Assembly (NCBI GenBank): GCA_019314085.1
Contig: JAFCZZ010000224.1
Location: forward strand, 1-5,394
From: Deltaproteobacteria bacterium
GTDB lineage: Bacteria; Desulfobacterota; Syntrophia; Syntrophales; UBA2210
DNA length: 5,394 nt
Direction: 5' to 3'
The notes beneath the pieces are model-generated. The model was given only the letters and a program-made list of their open reading frames with translations. It searched no databases and was not told the DNA's origin. The stretch's first letter is position 1, and each line of letters starts with the position of its first letter. Both the position numbers and the translations under genes were made by a program. Positions 5,224 through 5,394 of this stretch are shown here, piece by piece.

Positions 5224-5394
5224 ATGAAGAGCAGAAAATTTGTGCTTGCACTGACCGGCCTTGCCATGCTCTGTGTCTGCGCCGCCATGGCAGCACCGCT
5301 TGCCACGGGCGACGGAATGGGACGCGGAGGCATGATAAAGGACTGCGAATGCCAGGACGGAGCATGCGACGGCACCAGGATACACTTTGCACTC
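5224..5394 (+). CDS. Small secreted Cys-containing protein, N-terminal part (3' partial, unknown function)
   Basis: From ATG 5224 the frame runs open to the window end (57 codons). A good ribosome-binding site, AGGAGATGAG (5208-5217), sits 6 bases before the ATG and fixes the start. The product begins MKSRKF followed by a hydrophobic stretch (LALTGLAMLCVCAAMAA, about residues 8-24), a classical signal peptide with likely cleavage after the AMA/A region. The mature part starts Gly- and Met-rich and then shows CECQDGACDG (about 41-50), a Cys cluster that could form disulfides or bind metal. I do not recognise the family, and the rest is cut off. It has its own upstream region and does not look co-transcribed with hicBA. 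Confidence 0.75.
   Translation, partial: MKSRKFVLALTGLAMLCVCAAMAAPLATGDGMGRGGMIKDCECQDGACDGTRIHFAL

Noticed and set aside
5066..5392. Minus-strand open frames of 73-108 codons at the right end
   Set aside because: They mirror the secreted-protein gene, which has a good ribosome-binding site and signal peptide; the minus frames have no motifs.
1..5394. CRISPR array, tRNA, rRNA, insertion sequence or attachment site
   Set aside because: No regularly spaced repeats, cloverleaf-like sequence, transposase motif or long terminal repeat was seen on either strand.

Overview
The window looks like a chromosomal segment of a methanogenic archaeon, most likely Methanomicrobiales (Methanoculleus/Methanofollis/Methanoregula-like). 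The reasons are the GC-rich genes, TATA-type promoter elements, a histidine-kinase C-terminus of the type common in methanogens, a NosD-type beta-helix ectodomain with the NxWSxYxGTDxDGDGIGD end motif, and a HicB of archaeal style. The lineage is inference: there is no rRNA or methanogenesis gene here.

Layout. Positions 2-229 hold the last 75 codons of a sensor histidine kinase. After a 123-bp gap comes a tight, co-directional three-gene cluster: a PP2C-family protein phosphatase (353-1121), a winged-helix/FHA fusion protein (1123-1927) and a transmembrane Hanks-type Ser/Thr kinase with an extracellular NosD-like beta-helix (1937-4321). Intergenic distances inside the cluster are 1 and 9 bp, so it reads as one operon. 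Convergent to it, and overlapping its last 31 bp, lies a small minus-strand CDGSH-type iron-sulfur protein gene (4291-4464) with no recognisable start codon. Then follow an AT-richer hicBA toxin-antitoxin pair (4623-5050), whose hicA carries an in-frame TGA, and the beginning of a small secreted Cys-containing protein (5224 onward, cut by the window edge).

How it may work together. The kinase (outside sensor, inside catalytic domain), the phosphatase and a DNA-binding protein carrying a phosphothreonine-binding FHA domain form a complete candidate 'write, erase, read' circuit. An outside ligand or surface state would control the kinase, phosphorylation would be read by the FHA domain, and the attached winged helix would change transcription. 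This is inferred from domain content and gene order; no target is visible.

Caution on integrity. As written, the phosphatase is broken by a frameshift at about 790-792, the winged-helix/FHA gene by a frameshift in a G run at 1489-1493, hicA by a TGA at 4883-4885, and the CDGSH gene lacks a normal start. Both frameshifts go in the same direction (one extra base, or two missing). Either the assembly has several small errors, or parts of the locus are decaying.
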